Source of the DNA: Rhodospirillales bacterium | Lineage (GTDB): Bacteria; Pseudomonadota; Alphaproteobacteria; Acetobacterales; Acetobacteraceae | Direction of reading: 5' to 3' | DNA: 38,582 nt | Assembly: GCA_017304945.1 (NCBI GenBank) | Contig: JAFKLG010000103.1 | Coordinates: 1-38,582 of the forward strand | Shown here: piece after piece, positions 28,380-37,300 of the stretch | Numbering within the stretch: position 1 is the stretch's first letter | Layout of the letters: each line of letters opens with the position of its first letter | The notes under the pieces: generated by a model | What the model was told of the DNA's origin: nothing | What the model saw: only the letters and a program-made list of their open reading frames with translations | Database searches by the model: none | Position numbers and translations under genes: made by a program

Positions 28380-29201
28380 ATGGATGCGCTGGCGCTGTTG
28401 AACCTGCAGATCGCCTGGGGCGCCGACGAGGCGCTGCTGGAGGCGCCGCTCGACCGGTTCACCATCGCGGCACCGCGCGCCGCCGCGCCCGCCGCCGCTT
28501 CGGCGCCCGCAGGTCCGGCCCCGGTCCGCGGCGACCCGCCGGACCGGTTCCGCCCGCCAGCGGATCCGCTTCGGGAGCTGCCAGCCCAGGAGCCGCCCCG
28601 GGGCAACCCGGCGGAGCGGGCGCTCAGCCTGGCGCTGCAGGCCGAGACGCTGCCCGCCTTGCGCGCGGCGATCGAGAGTTTCGACGGCTGCGCGCTGCGC
28701 CAGACGGCGAGTCACACCGTGTTCGCGGCCGGCGATCCCGCCGCCGGCGTGCTGGCGATCGGCGACCCGCCGGGCGCGGAGGAGGACCGGTCCGGCCAAC
28801 CCTTCGCGGGCGCGGAGGGCGCCTTCCTGGATCGCATGCTTGCCAGTATCGGCGTGCAGCGGGACACGCTGCTGCTCACGCCCCTGATCCCCTGGCGGCC
28901 GCCGGGCGGGCGACCGCCGAGCGCCCCGGAACTGGCGATCTGCCTGCCCTTCCTGCACCGGCTGATCGCGTTGGCGGATCCGCGGCTGATCGTGATCTTC
29001 GGCACGCTTCCGGCCCGCGCGCTGCATCCCGGCCGCCGCCGCGGCGTCGCCTGGGTGGACCTGTCGGGGCCTTGGGGCACGCGCCCCAGCCTGGCGCTGC
29101 CGGGGCTCTCCGCCCTGCTCAAGACCCCGACGCTACGGCGGGACGCGTGGAAAGGCCTACGGCTGCTGCGGCGCGCACTGGACGGCGCAGGCACGCATTA
29201 A
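28380..29201 (+). CDS. Uracil-DNA glycosylase family 4-like protein, degenerate motifs
   Basis: A 273-residue protein with the UDG-superfamily fold: an AWGADEAL N-terminus common in alphaproteobacterial members, a Pro/Ala-rich linker (about 30-80), then GDPPGAEEDRSGQPFAG (128-144) where active family-4 enzymes have GEAPGADEDRxGxPFVG. Where active enzymes have HPAYLLR there is LPGLSALLK (240-248), so the conserved histidine is lost. Only two cysteines (C104, C188) remain, too few for the 4Fe-4S cluster of archetypal family-4 proteins. Reduced or altered glycosylase activity is inferred. ATG 28380 gives the family-like N-terminus; a GTG at 28341 with a purine-rich region upstream is an alternative. 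Divergent from ETF-QO. Confidence 0.82.
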   Translation: MDALALLNLQIAWGADEALLEAPLDRFTIAAPRAAAPAAASAPAGPAPVRGDPPDRFRPPADPLRELPAQEPPRGNPAERALSLALQAETLPALRAAIESFDGCALRQTASHTVFAAGDPAAGVLAIGDPPGAEEDRSGQPFAGAEGAFLDRMLASIGVQRDTLLLTPLIPWRPPGGRPPSAPELAICLPFLHRLIALADPRLIVIFGTLPARALHPGRRRGVAWVDLSGPWGTRPSLALPGLSALLKTPTLRRDAWKGLRLLRRALDGAGTH

Positions 29202-29562
29202 ATCTTCACCGAAACATTCCGTTCGACTGGCGGACACTTCGCGGTCCGTCCCTGGTCCGGAACGAACGCCACCGCGGGGTGGCGGGTCTCCCTCGATTTG
29301 ACGGGTGGAAATCCCTCGTACAGGCGATTCCTGGCCGGATTCGCCCCGCCAATGGCGGGCGCCATCCCTGTTCCGCAGGTAAGACAAAATGAAGCGCCAG
29401 GACAACCTGAGCGCGCAATCGGTCCGACTTTACGCGCGCACGAAAACGTGGGCGATCATAAGGCTGGTAAGTGACTGATCTATAATCCAGGGCAGGATTT
29501 TCTTCCGTTTTGACCGGCTGGAGGGGTTGCCACCCGAGCACGGGTCCGTGTAGCGAGACGGC
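29202..29562. other. 361-base gene-free gap before the transglycosylase
   Basis: No convincing gene. A CCCGCC-AAT-GGCGGG hairpin (29345-29359) may end the glycosylase transcript. A TATAAT (29481-29486) probably belongs to the transglycosylase promoter. A 29-codon frame (29389-29478), preceded by AGGTAAG, ends just before it, but its codons are less G/C-biased at the third position than the neighbouring genes; it is mentioned only as a possibility. The gap is visibly richer in A/T near 29385-29515 than its surroundings. Confidence 0.5.
29481..29486 (+). promoter_or_regulatory. Consensus -10 box upstream of the transglycosylase
   Basis: A perfect TATAAT lies 77 bases before the ATG at 29563, in an A/T-richer patch. 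No good -35 hexamer is found 16-18 bases upstream (the best is ATAAGG), so an activator or another sigma factor may be needed. Confidence 0.4.
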
Positions 29563-31443
29563 ATGCGAGGGATCGGTCACACGCTCTCCCGCCTTCCCGC
29601 TGCCCGCGCGTTTCTCGCCGGTGCGGCACTCCTGGCTGGGGCGTTCGCCTCGGCTGCGCAGGCCGAGGGGCCTGGATCAGGGAATGGCTCAGGGAAAGGC
29701 TCGCCGGCGGGCGGGCATTTGGACGACGTGGCACTGGCTGTGCCGCGCGTGGCGCTGCCGAACGGCAATGAAGGCGTCACGCTGCCACAGCCATTGACGC
29801 CCAGCGATGCCGCGCGCCTGCGCCGGATCTTCGCGCTGCAGGCCAAGGGCGACATCCCGGCGGCGATCAGCGCCATCCCGGAAGTGACCGACCCGCTGCT
29901 GACCGGCGACATCCTCGCCGACCGGTATCTCGGGCGCTGGCACCGCTCCACCCCGGCCGAACTGGCCGATTGGCTGACCCGCTATCCCGATCTGCCCGAC
30001 GCCCCGGCAATCCGCGCGCTGCTGCAGCGGCGCCAGCCGAACGCCGTGCCGCCCGTTCCTGCGCCGGCGATCGTGCTCGCGCCGCCCATCGACACGGTGG
30101 CCGTGCCCGAGGACGCCGATCCGCCGCGCGCGGCGCTGGTCCGCAACCCGGTGCTCGACCGCGCGGTGCTCGATCGGGCGCAGCGCGGCAACGTGACCGC
30201 GGCGCTGCGGCTGATCGCCGGGACAAAGGGACTTTCCCCCGCCTACGCCGCCCAGCTCTCCGCCGAGGTGGCGCAGGTGCTGTTCACGCAGAACAGGGAC
30301 GGCGACGCGCTCCGTGTCGCGCTGACCAGCCTGCGCGACACGCCGGCCGATGCCCAGGTGGCGCTCACCGGCTATATGGGCGGTCTCGCCGCCTGGCGGC
30401 TGGGACGACCCGACCAGGCGCGGCTCCTGTTCGCCGAGGCCACGGGCGCCGCAATCGCCTCTCCCCGCCTGCACGCCGCCGCCGCGTTCTGGGCCTCCCG
30501 CGCGAGCCGGCAGGAACGCGACGCGGTCGGTGCCGTGCGCTGGCTGCGCATCGCCGCGACCGAACCGCGCACCCTGCACGGCCTGCTCGCGCGTCGCATG
30601 CTGGGCATGGACACCGGGATCATCCCAAGCGGCGAGCTGGTCACCCAGGCGGATGTCGACGCCGTCGCCGCCACGCCCGAGGGGTGGCACGCCTTCGCCC
30701 TGCTGCAGGTGGGCCAGACGGAGCGCGCCCAGGCCGTGCTGCGCGCCCTGTGGTCTGCCTCCCAGGGGAATCGCAGCTTCGCGCGCTCCCTGCTGCTGGT
30801 CGCCTCCGGCTGCGGGCTGACGGAGCTGACCGCCCAGTTCGCGACCCAGATGCAGGCCGAGGACGGCCGCGCTCGGGACGAATTCCGCTTCCCGCTGCCG
30901 CGCCTGCGGCCGGCCGGCGGCTTCAACGTCGACCCGGCGCTGGTCTATGCCCTGGCGCGCATCGAATCCAACTTCGACCCGTCGGCCGTCTCGGCGGCGG
31001 GCGCGCGCGGGCTGATGCAGCTCATGCCGGTCACCGCGCAGTACATCGTCGGCAACCCCCTCCTCGCCGGCGAGCGCCTCCACGACCCCGCCTTCAACCT
31101 CGCGCTCGGGCAGCGCTACGTGCGCTATCTCGCGACGCAGGATGGGATCGACAACGACCTGATCCGGGTCCTGGCCAGCTACAACTCCGGTCCGGGCAAT
31201 TTCCTCCGCTGGAGTTCGGACGTGCGGGACGGCGGCGATCCGCTGCTGTTTCTCGAGGCGATCCCGGTGTCGGAGACGCGCAATTTCGTGACCCACGTGC
31301 TGACCTACACCTGGATCTACGCCGCGCGGCTGCACGTTCCGGCGCCGAGCCTGGACGCGCTGGCGGCGGGAGGCTTTCCCCGCTTCACGCCGCGGGCGCC
31401 CGAGCGCACAGTGGCGTTCCTGGCGCCGGCGCGCCTGAACTGA
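29563..31443 (+). CDS. Soluble lytic murein transglycosylase (Slt-type)
   Basis: A 626-residue periplasmic enzyme that cleaves peptidoglycan to 1,6-anhydromuropeptides. An N-terminal signal peptide ends near ASAAQA. Residues about 70-430 form the long helical-repeat superhelix of Slt-type enzymes. The C-terminal GH23 domain has ARIESNFDPSAVSAAGARGL with catalytic E468, followed by LMQLMPVTAQ and VLASYNSGPGNFLRW. The proline-rich segment near residues 155-175 is probably a linker. It starts a rightward group with moaB 32 bases on. Confidence 0.95.
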   Translation: MRGIGHTLSRLPAARAFLAGAALLAGAFASAAQAEGPGSGNGSGKGSPAGGHLDDVALAVPRVALPNGNEGVTLPQPLTPSDAARLRRIFALQAKGDIPAAISAIPEVTDPLLTGDILADRYLGRWHRSTPAELADWLTRYPDLPDAPAIRALLQRRQPNAVPPVPAPAIVLAPPIDTVAVPEDADPPRAALVRNPVLDRAVLDRAQRGNVTAALRLIAGTKGLSPAYAAQLSAEVAQVLFTQNRDGDALRVALTSLRDTPADAQVALTGYMGGLAAWRLGRPDQARLLFAEATGAAIASPRLHAAAAFWASRASRQERDAVGAVRWLRIAATEPRTLHGLLARRMLGMDTGIIPSGELVTQADVDAVAATPEGWHAFALLQVGQTERAQAVLRALWSASQGNRSFARSLLLVASGCGLTELTAQFATQMQAEDGRARDEFRFPLPRLRPAGGFNVDPALVYALARIESNFDPSAVSAAGARGLMQLMPVTAQYIVGNPLLAGERLHDPAFNLALGQRYVRYLATQDGIDNDLIRVLASYNSGPGNFLRWSSDVRDGGDPLLFLEAIPVSETRNFVTHVLTYTWIYAARLHVPAPSLDALAAGGFPRFTPRAPERTVAFLAPARLN

Positions 31444-31475
31444 GGCGCCGCGCCGCTTCGCAGGAGCCTCCGGCC

Positions 31476-32024
31476 ATGGCCCGTCTCGACGAGCAACGTC
31501 CGTTCATCCCGGTCAACATCGCGGTGCTGACCGTCTCCGACACCCGCACGGCCGCCAACGACACCTCCGGCGACACGCTGGTGGAGCGCATCGGCAAAGC
31601 CGGGCATCGCGTCGCGGCGCGGGCGATCGAGAAGGACGAGACCGGCGCGATCGAGACCTTGCTGCGCCGCTGGATCGCCGACCCGGAGATCGACGTGGTG
31701 ATCACGACGGGCGGCACCGGCATCACCGGCCGAGACGTCACGCCCGAGGCGTTCGAGCGCGTGATGGAGAAGCGCATCGAGGGCTTCGGCGAGCTGTTCC
31801 GCATGCTGAGCTACCAGAAGATCGGCACCTCGACGATGCAGTCGCGGGCGATCGGCGGCGTGGCCGGCGGCACCTACCTGTTCGCGCTGCCCGGCAGCAC
31901 CGGGGCGGTGAAGGACGGGTGGGACGACATCCTGGTCTGGCAGCTCGACAACCGGCACCGGCCCTGCAACCTGGTCGAGCTCATGCCGCGCCTGCAGGAG
32001 CATCTGAAGCCGGCCGCGGAATAG
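31476..32024 (+). CDS. moaB: Molybdenum cofactor biosynthesis protein B
   Basis: A 182-residue MoaB/Mog-fold protein of molybdopterin biosynthesis, which binds and probably adenylates molybdopterin. Diagnostic blocks are IAVLTVSDTRTAANDTSGD, TTGGTGITGRDVTPEA and LPGSTGAVKDGWDDIL. CAGGAG precedes ATG 31476. The stop TAG overlaps the GTG of the next gene. No other molybdenum-cofactor genes are in the window. Confidence 0.94.
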   Translation: MARLDEQRPFIPVNIAVLTVSDTRTAANDTSGDTLVERIGKAGHRVAARAIEKDETGAIETLLRRWIADPEIDVVITTGGTGITGRDVTPEAFERVMEKRIEGFGELFRMLSYQKIGTSTMQSRAIGGVAGGTYLFALPGSTGAVKDGWDDILVWQLDNRHRPCNLVELMPRLQEHLKPAAE

Positions 32025-32791
32025 TGTCCGGCGGCGTGGAGCACGGGCAGGCGATCCAGGATATCGCGCGGACCGCGGCCCTGGCGCGGCGTACCGACAT
32101 CCTGGCCGCCTACGTGGCCCAGCGTGGCGCGATGGTGCAGGAGGGTCCGTTCGCCGGCATCTCCCTGCCGCTGCGGGCGGCGGAGCGGGACGGTGACCTG
32201 CTGGCCAAGCTCGTGGGCTGCTACGAGATGGAACTGCACGAGGCGTTCGCGGCCCTGATCGATGCGCAACCAGAGGTGGTGATGGCGATCGGCGCGGCGG
32301 AGGGCTACTACGCCGCCGGCCTCGCGCGCGCCCTGCCCGGCGTGCACGTGCATGGGTTCGAACCGAGCGACCTGGCCCAGGACATCTGCCGCGAGGCGGC
32401 GCGGCTGAACGGCGTCGAGCAGCGGGTGTCCGTGGGTGGCCAATGCACGCCGGTGCTGCTGCAGCATCTGCTGGGGCGGGCGCAGCGCCGGGCGGTGCTA
32501 TGCGACGCCGAGGGCGACGAGCGGCTGCTGATCGATCCGGTGCGCATCCCGGCCCTGTCGACGAGCTTCCTGATCGTGGAGTGCCACGACCACGTGGATG
32601 CCGGGATCACCCAGATGCTGGCCGAACGGCTGTCGCCGACGCACGAGCTGAGCGCGGTGCGCGAAGGGCCGCGGGATCCGAACGCGATCCCGTTCCTGGC
32701 CGGGCTCGACGGCCTCGACCGCGCGCTGGCGCTATGCGAGTTCCGCCCGCGCACGATGCATTGGCTGATCGGGGTGCCCCGGCGCGGATAG
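32024..32791 (+). CDS. Unassigned class I methyltransferase-fold protein
   Basis: A 255-residue protein starting with a GTG that overlaps the moaB TAG by one base, so it is coupled to moaB. The central part has the look of a Rossmann-type SAM-binding domain: VVMAIGAAEGYYAAGLARAL (motif I about residues 88-96) and VHGFEPSDLAQDICREAARL with FEPS at 112-115. The loop is IGAAEGYY rather than the commoner DxGxGxG. The acidic residue after the next strand (CDAEGDERLLI) and the IVECHDHVDAGI segment fit later motifs. Its substrate is unknown; FkbM-like or sugar-modifying roles are possible. No signal or membrane segment. Confidence 0.7.
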   Translation: MSGGVEHGQAIQDIARTAALARRTDILAAYVAQRGAMVQEGPFAGISLPLRAAERDGDLLAKLVGCYEMELHEAFAALIDAQPEVVMAIGAAEGYYAAGLARALPGVHVHGFEPSDLAQDICREAARLNGVEQRVSVGGQCTPVLLQHLLGRAQRRAVLCDAEGDERLLIDPVRIPALSTSFLIVECHDHVDAGITQMLAERLSPTHELSAVREGPRDPNAIPFLAGLDGLDRALALCEFRPRTMHWLIGVPRRG

Positions 32792-32792
32792 A

Positions 32793-32908
32793 GCGTGATC
32801 GGCAGAGGCGTGCTCGCCGGAGCCGTGAATCACGCGATCAAACACCGGGATAGAGCATTCCGGCGAGCGAAAGTGAGCCGGAAATGCTCTACCGCACGGG
32901 GCCCCGTG
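32793..32908. terminator. Cluster of hairpins in a convergent gap
   Basis: Three structures lie between the right-facing methyltransferase-like gene and the left-facing amidase. GCGTGAT (32793-32799) pairs with ATCACGC (32829-32835). A long hairpin (32851-32891) has arms starting TAGAGCATTCCGGC and ending GCCGGAAATGCTCTA around GAAA. CACGGGGCCCCGTG (32895-32908) is a perfect 14-bp palindrome. The middle hairpin has the form of a dispersed intergenic repeat and could serve as a bidirectional terminator. Confidence 0.6.
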
Positions 32909-32915
32909 TCCGCCG

Positions 32916-34325
32916 TCAGACGGGCGGGCGCTTGTCCGCCCAGGGCCGCGCCTGCTCGAACGCCGCGGAGGCCTGCAGCACGCCCAGGTCGTCGAAGCGC
33001 TTGCCGACGATCTGCAGCCCGACCGGCAGGCCGGCCGGCGTGAACCCGCAGGGGACGCTCGCCGCAGGATTGCCCGAGTGGTTGAACGGGTAGGAAAACT
33101 CCGCCCACATCAGCCAATTCCACGGATGCTGCGGCCAATGCTCCGGCTGCAGCCGCTCGGCCGGGAAGGCGGCGACGCTGACGGCGGGTGTCAGCAGGAA
33201 GTCCCACTCCTCGAAGAAGTCGTGGATCTGGCCGATCCAGGCGAATTTCTTCTCCCGCGCGGTGGTGAAGTCGCGCGCGGACAGGGTCAGGCCCTCCTTG
33301 ATCAGCGCGACCAGGCCGGGGTCCATCTGCGCCTCCCACTCGGGGAGGTAGCGGGCGCGGGCGACATAGGCGGCGGGCCACAGCACGCGCTCGATGTCCG
33401 GGCCGAACGGTCCCCAGGCCGGGGTGACCTGCTCGACGGTGGCGCCCATGTCGACGAAGGCCTGCACCGCCTTCTCGACCAGCGTGGCGACCTCGGGATC
33501 GACGCGGGCATGCCCGAGATCCGGCGAGTACGCGATTCGCACGCCCTTCATGTCACGTTTCAGGTGCGCGGCGTAGTCGGTCGGGTCGGCGGGCAGGGAC
33601 GCCGCGTCCCACGGGTGCGGTCCGGCCATCGCCCGCAGCATCAGCGCCGCGTCGGCGACGGTGCGGGTCATGGGGCCGATATGCGTCGCGTAGTCGTTGT
33701 TCGACATCGGCCAGATCGGCACGCGGCCGAACGTGGCCTTCAGCCCGTAGATACCGCAGAAATGCGATGGCATGCGGATCGAGCCCGCGCCGTCCGACCC
33801 GAGATGCAGCGGCCCATACCCGGCCGCCGCCGCCGCGCCGGCACCCGCCGAGGACGCCCCCGCGTTGTAGCCCAGCTTCCAGGGATTGCTGGTGATGCCG
33901 GTGAGCGGGCTCTGGCTCACGCCCTTCCAGCCGAATTCCGGCGACGTGGTCTTGGCGACCGTCACCGTGCCGGCCGCATGCAGCCGCGCGATCGATGGCG
34001 TGTCCTGGTCGGGCACGTTCCCCTTCATGATGCGGGAGCCGTGTTCGGTGAGGATGCCCTTGGTCGGGTGAAGATCCTTCAGCGTCACCGGGATGCCGGT
34101 GAGCGGGCCGGTCGCCTCGCCCTTCTGGAAGGCCGCTTCCGCCGCGCGCGCCTGCTGCAACGCCAGCTCCGGCGTCAGCATGGTGGTGGCGTTGAGCCGC
34201 GGCTCCTGGGCCTCGATATGGCGCAGGATCGCCTGGGCGACCTCCACCGGAGAGAGCGATTTCCGCCGATAGAGAGCGCCCAGTTCGGTGGCTGGGAGAA
34301 AGCCGATATCAATATCCTGCAACAT
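32916..34325 (-). CDS. Amidase-signature family amidase
   Basis: A 469-residue Ser-cisSer-Lys amidase that hydrolyses a carboxamide to the acid and ammonia. The triad is visible: K83 in IPVTLKDLHPTKG, S158 in NAGASSAGAG, and S182 in GSDGAGSIRMPSHFCG; the 24-residue S-S spacing is as in characterised members. The usual GGSSGG loop is GASSAG. Length is normal and no signal peptide is present. It lies 71 bases downstream of nifJ on the same strand and may be co-transcribed with it. Substrate unknown; homologues act on fatty, aryl or simple amides. Confidence 0.93.
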   Translation of the reverse strand: MLQDIDIGFLPATELGALYRRKSLSPVEVAQAILRHIEAQEPRLNATTMLTPELALQQARAAEAAFQKGEATGPLTGIPVTLKDLHPTKGILTEHGSRIMKGNVPDQDTPSIARLHAAGTVTVAKTTSPEFGWKGVSQSPLTGITSNPWKLGYNAGASSAGAGAAAAAGYGPLHLGSDGAGSIRMPSHFCGIYGLKATFGRVPIWPMSNNDYATHIGPMTRTVADAALMLRAMAGPHPWDAASLPADPTDYAAHLKRDMKGVRIAYSPDLGHARVDPEVATLVEKAVQAFVDMGATVEQVTPAWGPFGPDIERVLWPAAYVARARYLPEWEAQMDPGLVALIKEGLTLSARDFTTAREKKFAWIGQIHDFFEEWDFLLTPAVSVAAFPAERLQPEHWPQHPWNWLMWAEFSYPFNHSGNPAASVPCGFTPAGLPVGLQIVGKRFDDLGVLQASAAFEQARPWADKRPPV

Positions 34326-34396
34326 AGCCTCGTCGGTGGCGTGAAGACCCGGGCATCGTGGTCGCCCGCGCCGCAGGGGACAAGGGTGTTTGCGGA

Positions 34397-37300
34397 TCAG
34401 CCCCGCACGCCGCGGCTGTCCTCGAACCGGGGCAGGTACGAATCGCCCGGCGCGGCACGGTCCACGCCGGCCGGGTGGAACCGGGCGCCGGACCAGCCGG
34501 CCATTTCCTCATAGGTGCGGTATTTCTCCAGGATCGCCGCCTGTGCCGCCTCCATCAGCCGGGCGGCCTCCTCGGGCCGGGTCTGCATCAGGCTGCGATA
34601 GCGCATCTCGTTGCCGGCATAGTCCTTGAACGGGCGCGACGGGCGCGGGCTGTCGAGCACGAACGGGTTGGCGCCGACCTCCCGCAGGGCGGGGTTGTAG
34701 CGGAACAGCGGCCAGTAGCCGGTCGCGACCGCCAGGGCCTGCTGGTCCAGCCCCTTCTGCATGTCGATCCCATGCGCGATGCAGTGCGAGTAGGCGAGGA
34801 TGATCGACGGACCGGCATAGGCCTCCGCCTCGCGGAACGCCTGCAGCGTCTGCTGCGGGTTCGCGCCCATTGCCACCTGTGCGACGTAGACGTTGCCGTA
34901 GGCGATCGCCTGCAGCGCGAGGTCCTTCCGCGCCACCCGTTTTCCGGCGGCGGCGAATTTCGCGACGGCACCGAGCGGGGTTGCCTTGGAGGCCTGGCCG
35001 CCGGTGTTGGAGTAGACCTCGGTGTCGAGCACCAGGACGTTCACGTCCCGCGCGCTGGCGAGCACGTGGTCGAGGCCGCCATAGCCGATATCGTAGGCCC
35101 AGCCATCGCCGCCCACGATCCAGACACTGCGCCGCACGAGATGGCCGACGACCGACAGCAGATCCTTCGCCGCCGGATCGTCGCCCTGGGCGCGCAGGCG
35201 CTCCACCAGCGTCGCGACGCGGTCGCGCTGGGCGCGGATGTCGGACTCGCGCACCTGCGGCGCGGCGAGGATCGCGGCCACGAGGTCCTCGCCCAGCTTG
35301 GGTGCCAGCCGCTGCGCGAGGCTGCGCGCGAGTTCGACGTGCTGATCGGCGGCGAGGCGGAAGCCCAGCCCGAACTCCGCATTGTCCTCGAACAGCGAAT
35401 TCGACCAGGCGGGCCCGCGGCCTTCCCGGTTGGCGGACCACGGCGTGACCGGGAGGTTGCCGCCGTAGATGGACGAGCATCCGGTCGCGTTCGCCACCTG
35501 CAGCCGGTCACCGAACAGTTGCGACAGCAGCTTCAGGTAGGGTGTCTCACCGCATCCGGCGCAGGCGCCCGAGAAGGCGAATAGTGGCTCGAGGAACTGC
35601 ACGCCGCGCACGTTCGCGAAGTCCACGCGGGCACGGTCGTTCACCGGAAGCGTGGCGAAGAACGCCTGGTCGGCCCGCGCGGGCGCGAGCAGCGGCTGCT
35701 TGTCCTCCATGGTCAGCGCCTTGTGGCCGGCGGTGGTGTCGACCGCGGGGCAGGCCTCCACGCAGAGGCTGCAGCCGGTGCAGTCCTCGAGCGAGAATTG
35801 CAGGCTGAACCGCACGTCCGGGAAGCCGCGCGTGTTGATGGGGGCGGAGCGGAAGCTCGCGGGTGCGTCGTCGAGCCTGGCGGCGTCGAAGTAGCGGGCC
35901 TGGATCACGCCGTGCGGGCAGACGAAGCTGCACTGACCGCATTGGATGCACAGGTCCTCGTGCCAGAGCGGCACGGTCTCGGCGATGTTGCGCTTCTCCC
36001 AGGCCGCGGTGCCGACCGGCCAGGTGCCGTCGACGGGCAGGCGGCTGACCGGGATCTCGTCGCCGCGGCCCTCCAGCATCAGCGCGGTCACCTCCCGCAC
36101 GAACTCCGGCGCATCGTCGGGGACGGCGGCCTGCCGGTCCCAGTTGCTGGTCACGGTGGCGGGCACGCGCACCTCGAACAGGCGCGCGAGCGTGTCGTCG
36201 ACCGCCTGGAAGTTGCGGCGGACCACCTCGGGACCGCGCTTGCCGTAGGTCTTCTCGATGGCGTGCTTGATCTCGGCGATGGCGCGCTCGCGCGGCAGCA
36301 CGCCGGACAGGGCGAAGAAGCAGGTCTGCAGCACGGTGTTGGTGCGGCCGCGCAAGCCGACCTCGGTGGCGACGCGGGAGGCGTCGATCACGAACACCCT
36401 GAGTCCCAGGGCGATGATGCGCTGCTGCATGTCGCGCGGCAGGTGCTCCCACACCTCCTCGGGGCCATACGGGCTGTTGAGCAGCAGCGTGGCGCCGGGC
36501 GCGGCCAGCCGCAACATGTCGTGCCGCTCCACGAACTGGAACTGGTGCACGGCGACGAAGCTGGCGTGCTGGATCAGGTAGGGCGCGCGGATCGGGGCTG
36601 GGCCGAACCGTAGATGCGAGATGGTCTGGGCGCCGGATTTGTGGCTGTCGTAGACGAAGTAGCCCTGGGCATGCAGCCCGGCATCCTCGGCGATGATCTT
36701 CACGGTGTTCTTGTTGGCGCCCACCGTTCCGTCCGCGCCGAGACCGTAGAACACCGCGCAGACCGTGTCGGGCGGCTCGATGTGGAAATCGGCATCGGGC
36801 ACGAGGCTCGTATGGCTCACGTCGTCGGTGATCCCGACGGTGAAGCCGTTGCGCGGGGTCACGGCGTCGAGCTCGTCGAAGACCGCCTTGACCGCCGCCG
36901 GCGGGAAGTCCTTCGACGACAGGCCGTAGCGTCCGCCGATCACGATCGGCATGGCGCGCCGCCGCCCGGCGACGACCGATTGCGCCAGCGTCGTCACCAC
37001 GTCGAGATACAGCGGTTCGCCCGGCGCGCCTGCCTCCTTGCACTGCTCCAGTACGGCGATGCTGCGCACGCTGCGGGGAAGCGCCGCGATGAACGCCTCA
37101 CTGGCGAACGGACGCAGCAGCCGCACGCGCAGCACGCCGACCCGCTCTCCCCGCGCCCGCAGCGCCGCGGCGGTGACCGCCGCCGTCTCGGCGCCCGATC
37201 CCATCAGCACGATCACGCGTTCGGCGTCGTCCGGACCTTCGTAGTCGAACAGGTGGTATTGCCGGCCGGTCAGCGCGGCGAACCGGTCCATCTGCTGCTG

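Noticed and set aside
29389..29478. 29-codon gene upstream of the transglycosylase
   Set aside because: It has a fair Shine-Dalgarno, but is very short, has atypical third positions and abuts the TATAAT box; kept only as a note in the gap entry.
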